Source: Symbiodinium natans (Eukaryota > Sar > Dinophyceae > Suessiales > Symbiodiniaceae). From it: a stretch of 64,000 nucleotides of DNA. Position 1 is the first letter of the stretch. Every line of letters begins with the position of its first letter. Position numbers and translations under genes: made by a program. The notes beneath the pieces are model-generated. The model was not told where the DNA came from and did not search any database. It saw nothing but the letters and a program-made list of their open reading frames with translations. Shown in pieces: positions 11,450-22,818 of this stretch. The stretch is taken from the NCBI GenBank assembly GCA_905221605.1, contig CAJNDS010001112.1:2332472-2396471 (forward strand). Direction: 5' to 3'.

Positions 11450-11582
11450 CTGGCTGGTTCTTGGTAGGGAATGAGGGAATGAGGGAATGAGGGCCATATT
11501 ATATATATATATATATATACATACATTCTAAGGGATTATATAGGACCCCCAATTCCCTCATTCCCTACTAAGAACCAGCCAG
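11450..11582. mobile_element. MITE-7 copy with GTGC target duplication
   Basis: CTGGCTGGTTCTTGGTAGGG and its complement form the ends, flanked by GTGC (11446-11449, 11583-11586). The interior has GAGGGAATGAGGGAATG and a TA run. Confidence 0.8.
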
Positions 11583-11709
11583 GTGCCGCGGCCGCACCCC
11601 GACCTCGAGATCCTCAAGACCTGGATGCTTGGCTGCACAGTTTTCGACGTCTCGGGGAAGATGCTCAGAGTTGCGGGAAGTATGTAGAAACAATTGCAGT
11701 AACTTCTTA

Positions 11710-11998
11710 AACCCTAAACCCTAAACCCTAAACCCTAAACCCTAAACCCTAAACCCTAAACCCTAAACCCTAAACCCTAAACCCTTTTTGTGGTTCTTTC
11801 CGGCTTGGACTCCCGGAGGATGGCGCAAGGACCGAGCCGACCCTGCTTGCACGACGAGCGTTTCACCCACCGGACGGTGCCCCCGCCCTTGGCTCCTTGG
11901 GCGGGCTTTTGGAGGGTTTAGGGTTTAGGGTTTAGGGTTTAGGGTTTAGGGTTTAGGGTTTAGGGTTCAGGGTTTAGGGTTTAGGGTTTAGGGTTTAG
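11710..11998. repeat. ITR pair (11710-11785 minus, 11914-11998 plus)
   Basis: About eleven and twelve units. Confidence 0.95.
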
Positions 11999-12286
11999 GC
12001 TCCTTGCTGGCCCAGTGGCCCCCCTTTTTGCCTTTTTTGTTGGTGGTTTTTCTGTTTTGTTTTTTTGGCGGGTTTAGGGTTTAGGGTTCTTTCACGCATC
12101 AACCAACCCCAAATAAGGCTACCCTTACTGCAATATGGTTCCCGGTCTTCCAAGGCTCACAAGATCAAGCGGATTTAGGTGCTTCGGTGCGCCTGGTGTG
12201 TACAGCCGTGGGCCCATTATGCAGACGTGGGTCTTCGATCGAGAAGCCAGGGTGAGGTGAATCTGGGGTTCACGATATGAGGGGTA

Positions 12287-12368
12287 CCTTATTGGGGGTC
12301 CTTATTATAAGGGAATCCTACTATTTGGGGGGGTCTATTTTGAGGGTCCCCTAGTATCGTAAACCCCC
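12287..12368. mobile_element. MITE-12 copy
   Basis: ATCCTACTATTTGGGGGG followed by GTCCC and TATCGTAAACCCCC. A second copy with the same core lies at about 27330-27400. Confidence 0.5.
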
Positions 12369-12452
12369 ATATCCAGCAGTTAGGCGGACACTCAGCAGGG
12401 GAGCCACTCAACGCCGCTGCGAACAAAGAAAGGGCGATGTTCCATAGACCAG

Positions 12453-12586
12453 CCTTGAGGACCAAATAGAACCCTAAAATAGGTTTGGGGTTCATATACC
12501 TTAATTGGCATTTTAGTAGCATAGGGACCTTAAACCCTAAACCCTAAACCCTAACCCCGATTTTAGGGTTCATTTGGTCCCCAAGG
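12453..12586. mobile_element. MITE-1 copy with an internal ITR
   Basis: CCTTGAGGACCAAATAG and CATTTGGTCCCCAAGG are the ends. A CCCTAAA run (about 12530-12553) interrupts the right half. Confidence 0.75.
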
Positions 12587-12673
12587 AGGTTTGCTAATGT
12601 ATTTGGCATGCAGGAGATTCCTGAGACAGGATCCAGGCTGGCCCGAACAGGCCCGAACCTAGCAAGGCCCTCG

Positions 12674-12766
12674 AGTTTAGGGTTTAGTGTTAGGGTTTAG
12701 GGTTTAGGGTGTAGGGTTTAGGGTTTAGGGTTTAGGGTACCCCTAAACCCTAAACCCTATAACCCC
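12674..12766. repeat. ITR, convergent junction
   Basis: TTTAGGG units meet CCCTAAA units through GGGTACCCC near 12740. Confidence 0.9.
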
Positions 12767-12834
12767 CAAAGCTTCCCAAGGCCACATCGACCAGATGAAG
12801 CCCTTTTGTATTCTTTGAGTCCCCAACCCCCTTC

Positions 12835-12936
12835 CTTACTTCGCCTTGAGTTGAACTTTAAACTTTTTGGGTTTCCTTATTTAGCAGGAATATGAAAGTT
12901 TAACCCTTTTTTCCCCTTGGTTATTGGAGAAGTAAG
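12835..12936. mobile_element. MITE-8 copy
   Basis: CTTACTTCGCC at the left and GGAGAAGTAAG at the right, with inner inverted AACTTTAAACTTTTTGGG and AAAGTTTAACCC. Confidence 0.7.
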
Positions 12937-14024
12937 CTTCAAGAACCCCCGTCCTGCGGGCAGGGCAGAGGCGAATGGCACGCATCCTGGTGCTGGTTGC
13001 AGCCTGGCTTTGAAACCCTAAACCCTAAAACCTAAACCCTAAACCCTAAACCCCAATCTCTTGGTAGCCCAGTGGTGCCCCTTTCCCTTTGATTGGTTCA
13101 AGGTTCTCTGATAAAGAAAACCAGCCCCCAAAAAAAGCCTCCCTTGCTTTTAGTATGGTTGCCGGGCTACCAAGAATCCCTGAAACCCAGACTCTGAACC
13201 TCCAAGCTTCTACGAGATTTGGGTTTGTCTGGTGCCCCAGCCCCTTCGTAGATACCTTTTTTGTGTGCGTGGGCGTGGGGACAGAATTTTCAATTCATAT
13301 GTGATACTCGCCCATACAAGCACGGACAACCGCCCTACCCCTGCCCCCCCCCCCCCCCCCCCTGCGGCGTCCATAAGTAACAGCACAACTACCCTAGGGG
13401 ACCAAACGAATTCATGTCAAAAAGGGCGTCGAAGGAGCCATAATAGAGGTGGCCAGTATTATGTTTGTTTTCTTGTTTCGTCCTCTTCGTTCTGAGGCGG
13501 GGCCGAGTGTGTGCACATGAAACCCCAATGCGGCGCTAGATTAGCCAGAGCCTCGCGCTAGCAAAGTACATAAGTATATAAGAAGTCTATGTTGTATTAT
13601 AGGATGCCTTGGGAGACAGATTTGTAAACACAATCCGCGCTAGCAACGCGCCAGCTGCGCGCTAGTGGTTAATTGACAGCTTGTGTTTTTGCCAGCAGAT
13701 GGCCATTTGCATTGTGCAGGCAGACATTGGGCATGTTCAGGTAGCTTGTTTAGAAGTGGGGTGCAGTCACGGAGAAGCTCCTGAGCTTCAGGGTCGCAAG
13801 GGCATTGCTTCTGAAAACCGCCAAGCAACCCTACCCATACATAAAGTTTTGGTCCTTCGCCCTCCCTTGCGTTTCTCCGCAGAATCGTAGTGGAAATAGT
13901 CTGCACTAGTGGTTTTTCCTGAGGCTTCATTACATTTATGCTTTTCTCTTGCGATCAAGCTGGGTATCCGTTTTGTCTTGTCCAAGGCGGGGCCCGAGTG
14001 AACACAGATTCACGGCCCACATAG

Positions 14025-14095
14025 GGTTCAGGGTTCACATGGGGATTAAAGTAGTCTAGGGTACATGACCCCATCTTTGGGGTTCATTTGGTCCG
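14025..14095. mobile_element. MITE-1 fragment (right half)
   Basis: GTACATGACCCC and GGGGTTCATTTGGTCC match the right half of MITE-1. The left half is missing. Confidence 0.5.
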
Positions 14096-14103
14096 CAAGT
14101 TGC

Positions 14104-14380
14104 ACCCTAAGCCCTAAACCCTAAACCCTAAACCCTAAACCCTAAACCCTAAACCCTAAACCCTAAACCCTAAACCCTAAACCCTACAGGGTTAGCCAAA
14201 GACTGCCTCAGCAAGGCGCTGCTGATGGCCATGAGGGCGTGCCTTGGTTCACAGCTGTGATGCTCCTGGCATTCTAAAGCCCAAAACTCTAGAGGTTTAG
14301 GGTTGAGGGTTGAGGGTTTAGGGTTTAGGGTTTAGGGTTTAGGGGACCCTAAAACCCTAAACCCTAAACCCTGAACCTTA
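14104..14380. repeat. ITR block and convergent junction
   Basis: CCCTAAA block 14104-14187, then 14294-14380 where TTTAGGG meets CCCTAAA at GGGGACCC near 14344. Confidence 0.9.
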
Positions 14381-14887
14381 CAAGCCCTTGTAGGCTTAAG
14401 GCTTTATGGGGTGTGCAGGGATGCAGAGCCCTACAATCCCTGCAAGCCCAAAGGGGGGGGGGGTGCGGTTTAGGGTGACTGTCTTGGATCATTTAAATTT
14501 AGTTTTGCCCGGGCTGGTTCCAGGTCTAGGCAAATCGTTTTTTCATCAGGGTGGTAAGCTTCGAGCCTTCTAAAAGCGAAAACGACATTCACCAGTCGCA
14601 CCTGCACGCGACCTCAATCTTCCAACTACCCCAAACAATCCCAAACCCTCAAACTCGCAAACCCCCAACCTGAAACGCGCGTCTGCCAGCAAGCCCCAAA
14701 CCTCAAGAGCCCACATGAAAAGCGGGAGTCATGGACAGCCCTAAACCCTAAACGCAGGGTTCATGGAGGGTTTATGAAAAACATGGTATTTATGGGGTGC
14801 CAAAGTGGGGTTTAGGGGGGAGCCTTGAGGTCTTCTCGGAAGGGACTTGGCCCCGGAACCCCCCCCAACTCCTTGAACCCTATAAAC

Positions 14888-15231
14888 ACGTCAAACCCTG
14901 AACCCTAAACCCTAAGCCCCAAACCCTAAACCCCAAGCCCTAAACCCTAAACCCTAAACCCCAAACCCTAAACCCTAAACCCCAGAGAGTCGCAACCCTA
15001 AGCAAAACACCCCTCCCTCCGAGCCATCGCTTGGCAGTCTCAGGAGTTGCCCGACCTACCTGGCACCAAGGGGCTTGGCTCAGCCCACATTTCGAGGCGG
15101 CCCTGTGTCGTTCAGGGGTTCAGGCTCGTACCCTTTTAGGTTGTACCCCTAAACCCTAAACCCTAAACCCTAAACCCTGAACCCTAAGGTTGTACCCCTA
15201 AACCCTCAACCCTAAGGTTGTACCCCTAAAG
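14888..15231 (-). repeat. ITRs, the second bounded by AGGTTGTACCCC repeats
   Basis: 14888-14993 is degenerate CCCTAAA. In 15138-15231, AGGTTGTACCCCTAAA occurs three times (near 15138, 15187, 15215), with CCCTAAA units between. Confidence 0.85.
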
Positions 15232-15603
15232 GCTCCCCTGCATTCGACACAAAAAGCGGCTAACAGGGTCCCAAAACCCAACGGTACAACCTGAAGGGTC
15301 CAAGGTACAACCCCGAGAGTGTCCGGTTTAGGGTTTAGGGTTTAGGGTTTACAGGGTGTAGGGTACCTGAGTGCGAGAGTGTACCCTTTCTACGAGAAGG
15401 GTTCACAGGAGACATAACCGCGCAAAAAAAGCTTCACGAAGCAAGTGTTTGTGAACGACCCTGACCCTCTTATGCAGCCTCCGAAAAAGATACCCCAAAC
15501 TCCGATTCCCACCTCCCAAAGACCCTCAACCCTTAGAATGAAGCTCTAAGCTCTAAACCCTAAACCCAACTCTGTGTCCTGGACCCCAAACTCTCCAAAG
15601 AAA

Positions 15604-15688
15604 AACCCTAAACCCTAAGCCCTAAGCCCTAAGCCCTAAGCCCTAAGCCCTAAGCCCTAAGCCCTAAGCCCTAAACCCTAAACCCTAA
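15604..15688 (-). repeat. ITR with CCCTAAG variant run
   Basis: Eight successive CCCTAAG units flanked by CCCTAAA, a homogenised variant block. Confidence 0.9.
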
Positions 15689-15971
15689 CCAGGGGCTTCC
15701 CACGTCGTCCTGCGCAGCTCACGGATTGACGCGCGCGAACTCCTGCAACTTGCAGAGGGTGCTTGGGCTCAGAGCTACGCGAGTCTTCAGCTGTAGAAGT
15801 TGAGGGTTTAGAAGGCTTCTTTGGGATTTTCGGGGTTTGTTAAAACTTAAAAAATTTCCCCAAGCCCTAAACCCTAAACCCTAAAGCCACTTTGCAGTAG
15901 GCTTGCTCTTGACATTTTCGGTGGGGGCCTTTAAAGGCCATCACAAAGGTCGGTCCCTGAGGCTGCACCCG

Positions 15972-16068
15972 GTTTAGGGTTTAGGTTTTAGGGTTGGGGG
16001 TTTAGGGTTTAGGCTTTAGGGTTTAGGGTTAGTTTAGGGTTTAGGGCTAGTTTAGGGTTTAGGGTTTG
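15972..16068 (+). repeat. ITR, degenerate
   Basis: TTTAGGG units with several TAGTTTAGGG offsets. Confidence 0.85.
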
Positions 16069-16145
16069 GACCCTCTTGCTTCACCCACAGATCAAGCCCC
16101 CTGCTAAGCCTATGGTACACCCATGTAGTTCCTTGCCTTGAAACT

Positions 16146-16278
16146 GGCTGGTTCTTAGTAGGGAATGAGGAAATGAGGTATCTTTATATATATATATATA
16201 TGTGTTATTTATTTATATTTATACTTATATAGGTCCCTTTAAGGGGATAATGTAGGGTAGCTCTACTAAAAACCAGGG
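16146..16278. mobile_element. MITE-7 copy
   Basis: CTGGTTCTTAGTAGGGAATG at the left and CTCTACTAAAAACCAG at the right, with an AT-rich centre. Confidence 0.65.
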
Positions 16279-16469
16279 GGGACATGTGGCGTAACAGCAC
16301 TTCTCTCTTTCGGGCGCCCCTGGGCTAAGTTTCTGGCCCGTGACCTGCATTTCCAGTCCACAGCGCAACTTCAACGTGCGAAGCATCGAATACCTCTAGC
16401 CCCTTAGGAACTATTTTGCATTTTGTCTATATGAAAAGCCCAAGGGTGTATGTGGAGATAGTATTCTTA

Positions 16470-16539
16470 ATTTAGGGTTTGGGGCTTAGGGCTTAGGGCG
16501 TAGGGTTTAGGGTCCCTAAACCCGAAACCCTAAACCCTA
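16470..16539. repeat. ITR, convergent junction
   Basis: TTTAGGGTCCCTAAA at about 16507-16520. Confidence 0.85.
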
Positions 16540-16757
16540 GTCCTCAGATCAGGTGACAGGAAAGTTCAAAGACCCCCAAACGAACATACAAGGGTGTCCA
16601 GCCTCAATCAAGACAACAACCTAAAGGCCTAAATCCTCAAAGGGTTGAGGGTCTGGGGTTTCGGTTTAGGGGCCCCATACTATAGGGTTTCGACTCATCA
16701 TTCAGCCCTTTGAACACAGGACCCGTACCCCTGCCCCCTACCCCCGACCCCCACCCC

Positions 16758-17011
16758 CTACCCCTCTACCCCTCTACCCCTCTACCCCTCTACCCCTCTA
16801 CCCCTCTACCCCTCTACCCCTCTACCCCTCTACCCCTCTACCCCTCTACCCCTCTACCCCTCTACCCCTCTACCCCTCTACCCCTAAACCCTAAACCCGA
16901 AACCCTAAACCCTAAACCCTAAACCCTAAACCCTAAACCCTAAACCCTAAACCCTAAACCCTAAACCCTAAACCCTAAACCCTAAACCCTAAACCCTAAA
17001 CCCTAAACCCT
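16758..17011 (-). repeat. CTACCCCT octamer array continuing into a CCCTAAA array
   Basis: About fifteen copies of an 8-bp unit (16758-16884) pass without a gap into about eighteen CCCTAAA units (16883-17011). Confidence 0.95.
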
Positions 17012-17156
17012 ACCCCGACCCAGGCGCCCCCAGCCAGCGCGGCTCTGGGGCAGCGCCGGCCGCTTCTGCGCGGCGGTCGGTCACGCTAGGCGACTGCTCG
17101 GGTTTAGGGTTTAGGGTTAGGGTTTAGGGCTTAGGGTTTAGGGTTAGGGTTTAGGG

Positions 17157-17628
17157 TTGTGGGAAGCTTCTAAGCAAAGTTCCATGGTCCTTTACCTTCT
17201 TTAAACGATTCAGAAGTAGCCATCCTACCCTAGTTACCCTAGTTACCCTACTTGCCCAATTAGACCCTAACCCTGATTACCCTAACCCCAATTATATAAC
17301 CCCAATTATACACTAGTTCTTGCTCTAAGTACCCTAACCTCTATACACCCTGACCATCCTACGTACCCTAAACCCTGGTAACCCCAATTACCCTAACTAC
17401 CCCAATTCTACCCTAATTCCCCTAAGTACCCTAAATAAAGTCTATACACCCCCTACACCCTAATTGCCCTAACAACCCCAGTTTCGCTAATGACCCCAAT
17501 TACCCTACTCACCCTCATGATCTGCTTGGGCAAGTAGGGTAACTAGGGTAACTAGGGTAGGATGGCTGCTTCAGAATCTTTTCAAGAAGGCAAAGGACCA
17601 TGGAATGTTTCTTAGATTCTTCCCACAA
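17157..17628. mobile_element. Fold-back element with 102-bp terminal inverted repeats
   Basis: Arms 17157-17258 and 17527-17628 are inverted copies of equal length with about ten mismatches and no gaps. The 268-bp centre has many ACCCTAA and CCCCAATTA repeats. The left arm directly follows a TTTAGGG array and the right arm is directly followed by a CCCTAAA array. No ORF is apparent. Confidence 0.85.
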
Positions 17629-18331
17629 CCCTAAACCCTAAACCCTAAACCCTAGACCCTAGACCCTATACCCTAAACCCTCAACCCTAAACCCTAAGAC
17701 AAGTACGACATCGAGGCCTGGCAGCCGCCCTGACTGCCTTGGTGGCCAGTTGCTGCGGCCCTGCGGCGAGGCATCTGGCGGGTGTTTATGGGCTTCCTAG
17801 GCTATGTGAGGGTTTAGGGTTTAGGGTTTAGGGTTTAGGGTTTCGGGTTTAGGTCACCTAGGCCCCTGCTGCCGAATTCCTTTACTTTTGGATGCCAATT
17901 GTAGCGGATGGAATTCGGTAGCAAAGAAGGGTCTCTTGAGCGGAGTTTTCATGAAGATATATAGGGAAATAACTGGCACGTGTTTATCCTGTAAACCCTA
18001 AACGCTATGAACCCTAAACCCAGGGTTCTGTAATGATGTCCTAGGATTTGGCTGATGCGTGGCTAGGCGGGCGGCAAAGAAGCTGCCAACCCTGCATTGC
18101 CTCAGCAGTCCGGGTTCTTCCCACTTCATTCAAGGAGGCCAAAACTTGACAAGGTCTCATCATGTAACGTACCCTAAACCCTAAACACTAAACCCTAAAC
18201 CCTAAATTCCCAAGACATTAGCACATTAGCTCAGCCCACAAAAGCCACACCAAGGGCCGCTGCCGACCCGGAAGTGGACGTGTACTTCGGGGCCGGCAAT
18301 TTCTTTAGCTCCTCCTCTCCAAGTCAGTACA

Positions 18332-18415
18332 GGGTTTAGGGTTTAGGGTTTAGGGTTTAGGGTTTAGGGTTTAGGGTTTAGGGTTTAGGGTTTAGGGTTT
18401 AGGGTTTAGGGTGTG
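18332..18415 (+). repeat. ITR, TTTAGGG x 12
   Basis: Perfect units. Confidence 0.95.
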
Positions 18416-18910
18416 AGGTTTGAGGCCTGGTTGCAAAAGGGGTTAGGGTTTTAGGCTTTTAGGCTTTTAGGGAAAGGCCTTATATGACTTGTTTAGGGTT
18501 TAGGGTTTAGGGTAGAGGTTGCTGACGTCCTGGGGATCTACTGGGATGCGGATTTCACCTATTTGCAAGCTTCAAGTTCTGCAGCCCCGCTGCCATGATC
18601 TTTGCCCAACCTGTCGCAGGGGTTTGCACAGGAGAGAACACCCCCACACACAAAAATCATCAGAAAACCTGCGCATGTGCCCCAGGCTTGGGATGCTCCC
18701 CCTTAGACTAACAGTTCCTTAATTGGGATTCTCATAGGGGGTACTATATACTTCCTACCTAGGGCCTGTTTGTAGAAGCGGGACACATCCCAACCCAAAG
18801 CCATCAAGCCGAGAGACATGCGACCAACTCACCCAAGGCATGCAGCATGAATTCGCACGGGCCTGAGACTTCATGCCAGCTGCAAGATTGCGCGGGCTTG
18901 AGTGCCCAAC

Positions 18911-19013
18911 CCCAAAGGGTCCCATGGTACCTAAGTGGGGAATACTTGGGCCTTAAAGCCTACCTCCTATACAGGGACTTTTTTGGGCCCAAGTATAGAA
19001 TGATGTGGTAAAC
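18911..19013. mobile_element. Diverged MITE-2 copy truncated by an ITR
   Basis: Starts CCCAAAGGGTCCCATGG, contains the ACTTGGGCCTTAAAG and GGGCCCAAGTATAG core, and changes into CCCTAAA units at GTGGTA near 19013. Confidence 0.6.
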
Positions 19014-19162
19014 CCTAAACCCTACACCCTACACCCTAAACCCTAAACCCATGGATTTTTTAGGGCAAAAAAGGTAGACAGTTGGAGCCATCGGGTTGCT
19101 TCAAGCAACGAGCACCAGCAAGACCCCCCTTGCAAGATCTGTGGTGGGCCCCGAAGTCTGTA

Positions 19163-19292
19163 AAACCCTAAACCCTAAACCCTAAACCCTAAACCCCAAA
19201 CCCTAAACCCCAAACCCTAAACCCTAAACCCTAAACCCTAAACCCTAAACCCTAAACCCTAAACCTAGGGTTTGGGGTTTAGGGTTTAGGGG
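19163..19292. repeat. ITR, divergent junction
   Basis: CCCTAAA units meet TTTAGGG units at AAACCTAGGGTTT (about 19262-19274), the opposite polarity to the convergent junctions. Confidence 0.9.
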
Positions 19293-20068
19293 AACCTGTA
19301 GCACCCACAACCTGCTCTTCTTGCAGGAGATTAGTATCACATAGGGACTGGGTAGGTAACCTCTAACCTTTTTTGGTTAAATCGAACCCTACTATATACT
19401 ATATACAAACGGTTAACCTGTTTTGGGCTAGGGTATTGAGCCCCTAAGATTGAAAAAGGAAAAAAAACCTTGTAGGATTCCCAGGCTACATACCAAAATA
19501 TAGGGTTTTGGGGTTCTCAAGGAATGTGCCATAGTGTTCGATGCCCCTGAGGTTATGAAAGAAGCTGTGGAACTGGGTCGTCGCCGGGATGCAACCAGTC
19601 GAATGTAGGGGCGGAAATCATATTCCCTCATGGCCCCTGTATAGTCACACTAACATAGCCCCCACAAGCCCCGATTCGAGTTATTAAGGCCCCCATATTA
19701 CACTGCTATCTTGCTTCCTGTGACAGCCGAGGCCTAAGCCCTCCACACCCTAAAGCAACCACTTTGGGGAACTTGGCGATGTACGCGTCACTGCCGTGTG
19801 AGCGTCGAAGCAGCCAAGCTTCCCCCCTAAACCCTTAAACCCTGAAACCCGAAACCCTTAAACCCTTTAACCCCTAATCCCTTAAACCCCTCAGCCCCTT
19901 AACCCCCACACACTACAGACCTTAACCTGAACCAGGGCCTTGGAACAGCCGAGGGGCAGAAAGCTCAAGGATGCCAAGCCCGAAGCTCCCAGCAAACATG
20001 AGGTTCGTTTCGGTATCACAGGAGGTGTGTTTGTGGGTTAGGGTTCTCCCTGAACCCTGAACGCCAGC

Positions 20069-20166
20069 CCTAAACCCTAAACCCTAAACCCTAAACCCTA
20101 AACCCTGAACCCTGAACCCTGAACCCTGAACCCTGATTCTTTAAACTAAACCCTAAACCCTAAACC
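20069..20166 (-). repeat. ITR with CCCTGAA variant run
   Basis: CCCTAAA units followed by about five CCCTGAA units and more CCCTAAA. Confidence 0.9.
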
Positions 20167-20468
20167 GCTTGCACGGAAGAGGCCGGGAAGGCGACATCAC
20201 ATCCTTGGCCGGTTATGCCGGCGGGAAGAAGGCCAGGCAGATGCTTTGCAAAGCAGCTTCACGAGTGATTCGTGGGGTACTTATCACCCCCACCCAACCC
20301 TTCGATAGGCGAACGGATGAGAGCCCCTTCCTGACCTCAACTGTCTTTGGCCCTACACCACCCAAAGCCCCGTAGCCCTCAGCAGCAAAGACGAGGAAGG
20401 CTCGTATATACAGATATAAATATATCATTGGGATCTTCGTGGATTTTTCCCTTATATGGACTTCAAAA

Positions 20469-20569
20469 CTAGTGTCTGCTTCAGATCCCCCTCAAAAAAG
20501 GAAAGTTAACAATCCCTAGATTGCCCTTACAAGGAGGAACAAATTGAAGGGGTTCTTAAGCAAACAGTA
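20469..20569. mobile_element. MITE-6 copy
   Basis: Ends CTAGTGTCTGCTTCAGATCC and GGGGTTCTTAAGCAAACAG, with an inner TAGATTGCCCTTA. Confidence 0.65.
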
Positions 20570-20735
20570 CTTGGAGGTTCAGGGTACTTATAAGCGCAAT
20601 AAAAGTGTACTTATATGCACCCCCCCCCAAGTCTTTTAAGTAGGTTAGGAGTCGACTTATCATTGGGATTACAGCCCTAAACCCTAAACCTTAGAATTGG
20701 GGTTATAAGTTATAAGTACCCAGGAACCCTCAAGG
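20567..20735. mobile_element. MITE-4 copy next to MITE-6
   Basis: ACTTGGAGGTTCAGGGTACT at the left and AGTACCCAGGAACCCTCAAG at the right, with a short CCCTAAA run inside. It abuts a MITE-6 copy (20469-20569). Confidence 0.6.
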
Positions 20736-20796
20736 AGACAACGTTTCCAAAGGATCATGTTTTCAGAGGGGCCCTAAAACCTAAAACCTCACCCGA

Positions 20797-21530
20797 AACC
20801 TTAAACCCCTAAACCCCAAACCCCAAACCCTAAACCCTAAGCCCTAAACCCTAAGCCCTAAACCCCAAGCCCTAAACCTTAAAGCCGAAAGCCCTAAACC
20901 CCAGCTCCCGCGAGGCGGGGCCACTGGAGCGCGCCTTGGAGTAAGCCTTGCTTCCACATTGGGGGGGGGGGGGGGGGGTTAGGGTTTAGGGTTTAGGCTT
21001 TTATGGTGGAGAGTGTCGGGTTTAGGGTTTAATTCGGGTTCAGGGCTGATATAGGGTTTAGGTTTTTGGGATTTAGGGTTTAGGGTTGAGGGTGTAGGGT
21101 TTAGGGTCTAGGGTGGCATCTCTGGTAGCGGTTGTTGACGGCCCCAACAATCCTCAGATGAGCCGTACTTGGGCCTCATTTCATGTAGGATGTGGTTGGG
21201 AAACCAACTTCCCGATGCTTTCGGGGGGTGTGGGGACATCCCTGCGCTCCCCCCCACCCCTTCTTAAACACCCTGTGCCGTGGAATGTTCCCCCTTATGC
21301 TAGCAGTCCTTATCAGGGATCATCGTACCCCCCTGTTATAATCCCAATTAAGGACTTAGAATAAGGGGGAACATCCCAACCCTAAACCCCAAACCCTAAA
21401 CCCCAAACCCCAAACCCTAAACCCCAAACCCTAAACCCTAAACCCCCAACCCTAAACCCTAAACCCTCTAAACCCTATATACCCCAAAAACCCTATAAAC
21501 CTATTAACCCTATAACCCTAACCCCCCCTA
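20797..21530. repeat. ITR cluster
   Basis: 20797-20905 minus, 20979-21116 plus with a poly-G run before it, 21377-21530 minus. A MITE-3 copy lies between. Confidence 0.85.
21280..21379. mobile_element. MITE-3 copy
   Basis: Terminal inverted repeats GGAATGTTCCCCCTTATG and TAAGGGGGAACATCCC, with a central run of ATAATCCC. Confidence 0.75.
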
Positions 21531-21649
21531 AGCTCTCAGGCCTTTGCTACAGCGGCCTCCTAGGCGCTCCCGATCACGTTTCCTTGGGCCATGCCCAAGT
21601 GGTGCGACACTTGGGCGCAGGTTCCCAAAGAGCCCCAATATCCCGGTCT

Positions 21650-21740
21650 AGGGTTTAGGGTTTAGGGATTAGGGTTTAGGGTTTTAGGGTTTAGGGTTTA
21701 GGGTTTAGGGTTTAGGGTTTGGCGTTTAGGGTTTAGGGCA
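21650..21740 (+). repeat. ITR
   Basis: About twelve TTTAGGG units with minor variants. Confidence 0.9.
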
Positions 21741-21754
21741 TACACCAAGCCAAA

Positions 21755-21897
21755 GAGCCCCAATATCCCTTAGTTAGGGACTGTGGCTTTATTTTGTCAT
21801 AGGGGATCCTTAAACTGATCTAAGGTATATGTATATAGGGACCCTTAAGATGATGTAAGGTATAATTACTTGGTGAAGGGGGTATTGGGCTCTTTGG
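21755..21897. mobile_element. MITE-5 copy
   Basis: GCCAAAGAGCCCCAATATCC at the left and GGTATTGGGCTCTTTGGG at the right, with a duplicated inner segment around 21811-21860. Confidence 0.65.
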
Positions 21898-22706
21898 GGG
21901 GGGGGGGGTTGTGGCTTCAGGACCTGTTTGGATTGGTAGCCCCACAGTTTGCATCAGATCCTGAATCATCCATCAGTTGACAGCCTCCCCCCCCGAAAGC
22001 CCTGCCCCGTCGATCATTCGTAATCAGTGGTACACACCCAAACCCCCCCGTGAAACCCGAACCCTTTCGTCTGAACCCTCGACCCCAAACCCCAAACGCG
22101 TTAGTATATCGTTCAAAAGGTCGACTCAATCAACACAAAAGTTTCCCTCCAAGAACCACAGACTCAACCCTGCCTGCGGTTCTGCCATCTATGCGGGAGC
22201 AAAACAAAACAAAACCCTAAACCCTAGCCCTAAAGTTTAGGGCCTAAACCCCAACCCTAAAACCCTCAGCCTTTCAGCCGAGGGGTGACGCTCCCCAGCC
22301 AGAAGATCCCCGCTTTCACCAGCACCTTCCTGGAACAAGTGGCTCAGCGGCCCCTTCGCTGGCAAGGGCGCTGGGATTGCAGCCTACATACCCTATGCCC
22401 ACCCTAAGCCCTAAACAGAACCTTATTGGAAACATTATCTTCTTGTGATCCCTTGCGTTTTGATTTATGAAAAGATACATTCCTAAGGGGGCACTAGTAA
22501 ACACTCAAAACAAATTTTCAGATGCACAATTGCAACAAAGGAGGTCGATTGGGCGGGCGGGGGGGGGGGGGGTTCAGGTTATGATGTTTGTAAAAGGTCT
22601 TGCAAAAGTTTGCGCAGGCAGGGGCGCTTCTGAAGTCCTGTCGGAGCAAGCCGTTAATGGACGTTTGGGCGCAGCTGAAAGAGAATGAAGGTTTTTGTTT
22701 ATCATC

Positions 22707-22818
22707 CCCCTAGGCGGTCCATGTAGCTACATGGTATGTACTTGGGGCCCTAACGGGGTTCCTATAGAGTAGCGTTGGGGTTCAAGTATGTACTACATGG
22801 GCACATGGACCCTTGGGG
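22707..22818. mobile_element. MITE-2 copy with ATC target duplication
   Basis: CCCCTAGGCGGTCCATG at the left end and ACATGGACCCTTGGGG at the right, flanked by ATC on both sides (22704-22706, 22819-22821). Confidence 0.8.

Larger units (their letters stand above)
11302..16757. other. Non-coding patchwork
   Basis: MITE-7, -12, -1, -8 copies and ITRs. The block 13481-13990 lacks ITRs and has GCGCTAGC-type motifs (13526, 13554, 13638, 13659) and short ORFs on both strands without recognisable domains. Confidence 0.6.

Noticed and set aside
13640-13930. 96-codon minus-strand ORF in the 13.5-14.0 kb island
   Set aside because: No recognisable domain, no support for a start, and open frames exist on the other strand too.
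16710-16922. Pro/Leu/Tyr repeat ORF
   Set aside because: It is the CTACCCCT octamer read through and ends in telomere repeats.
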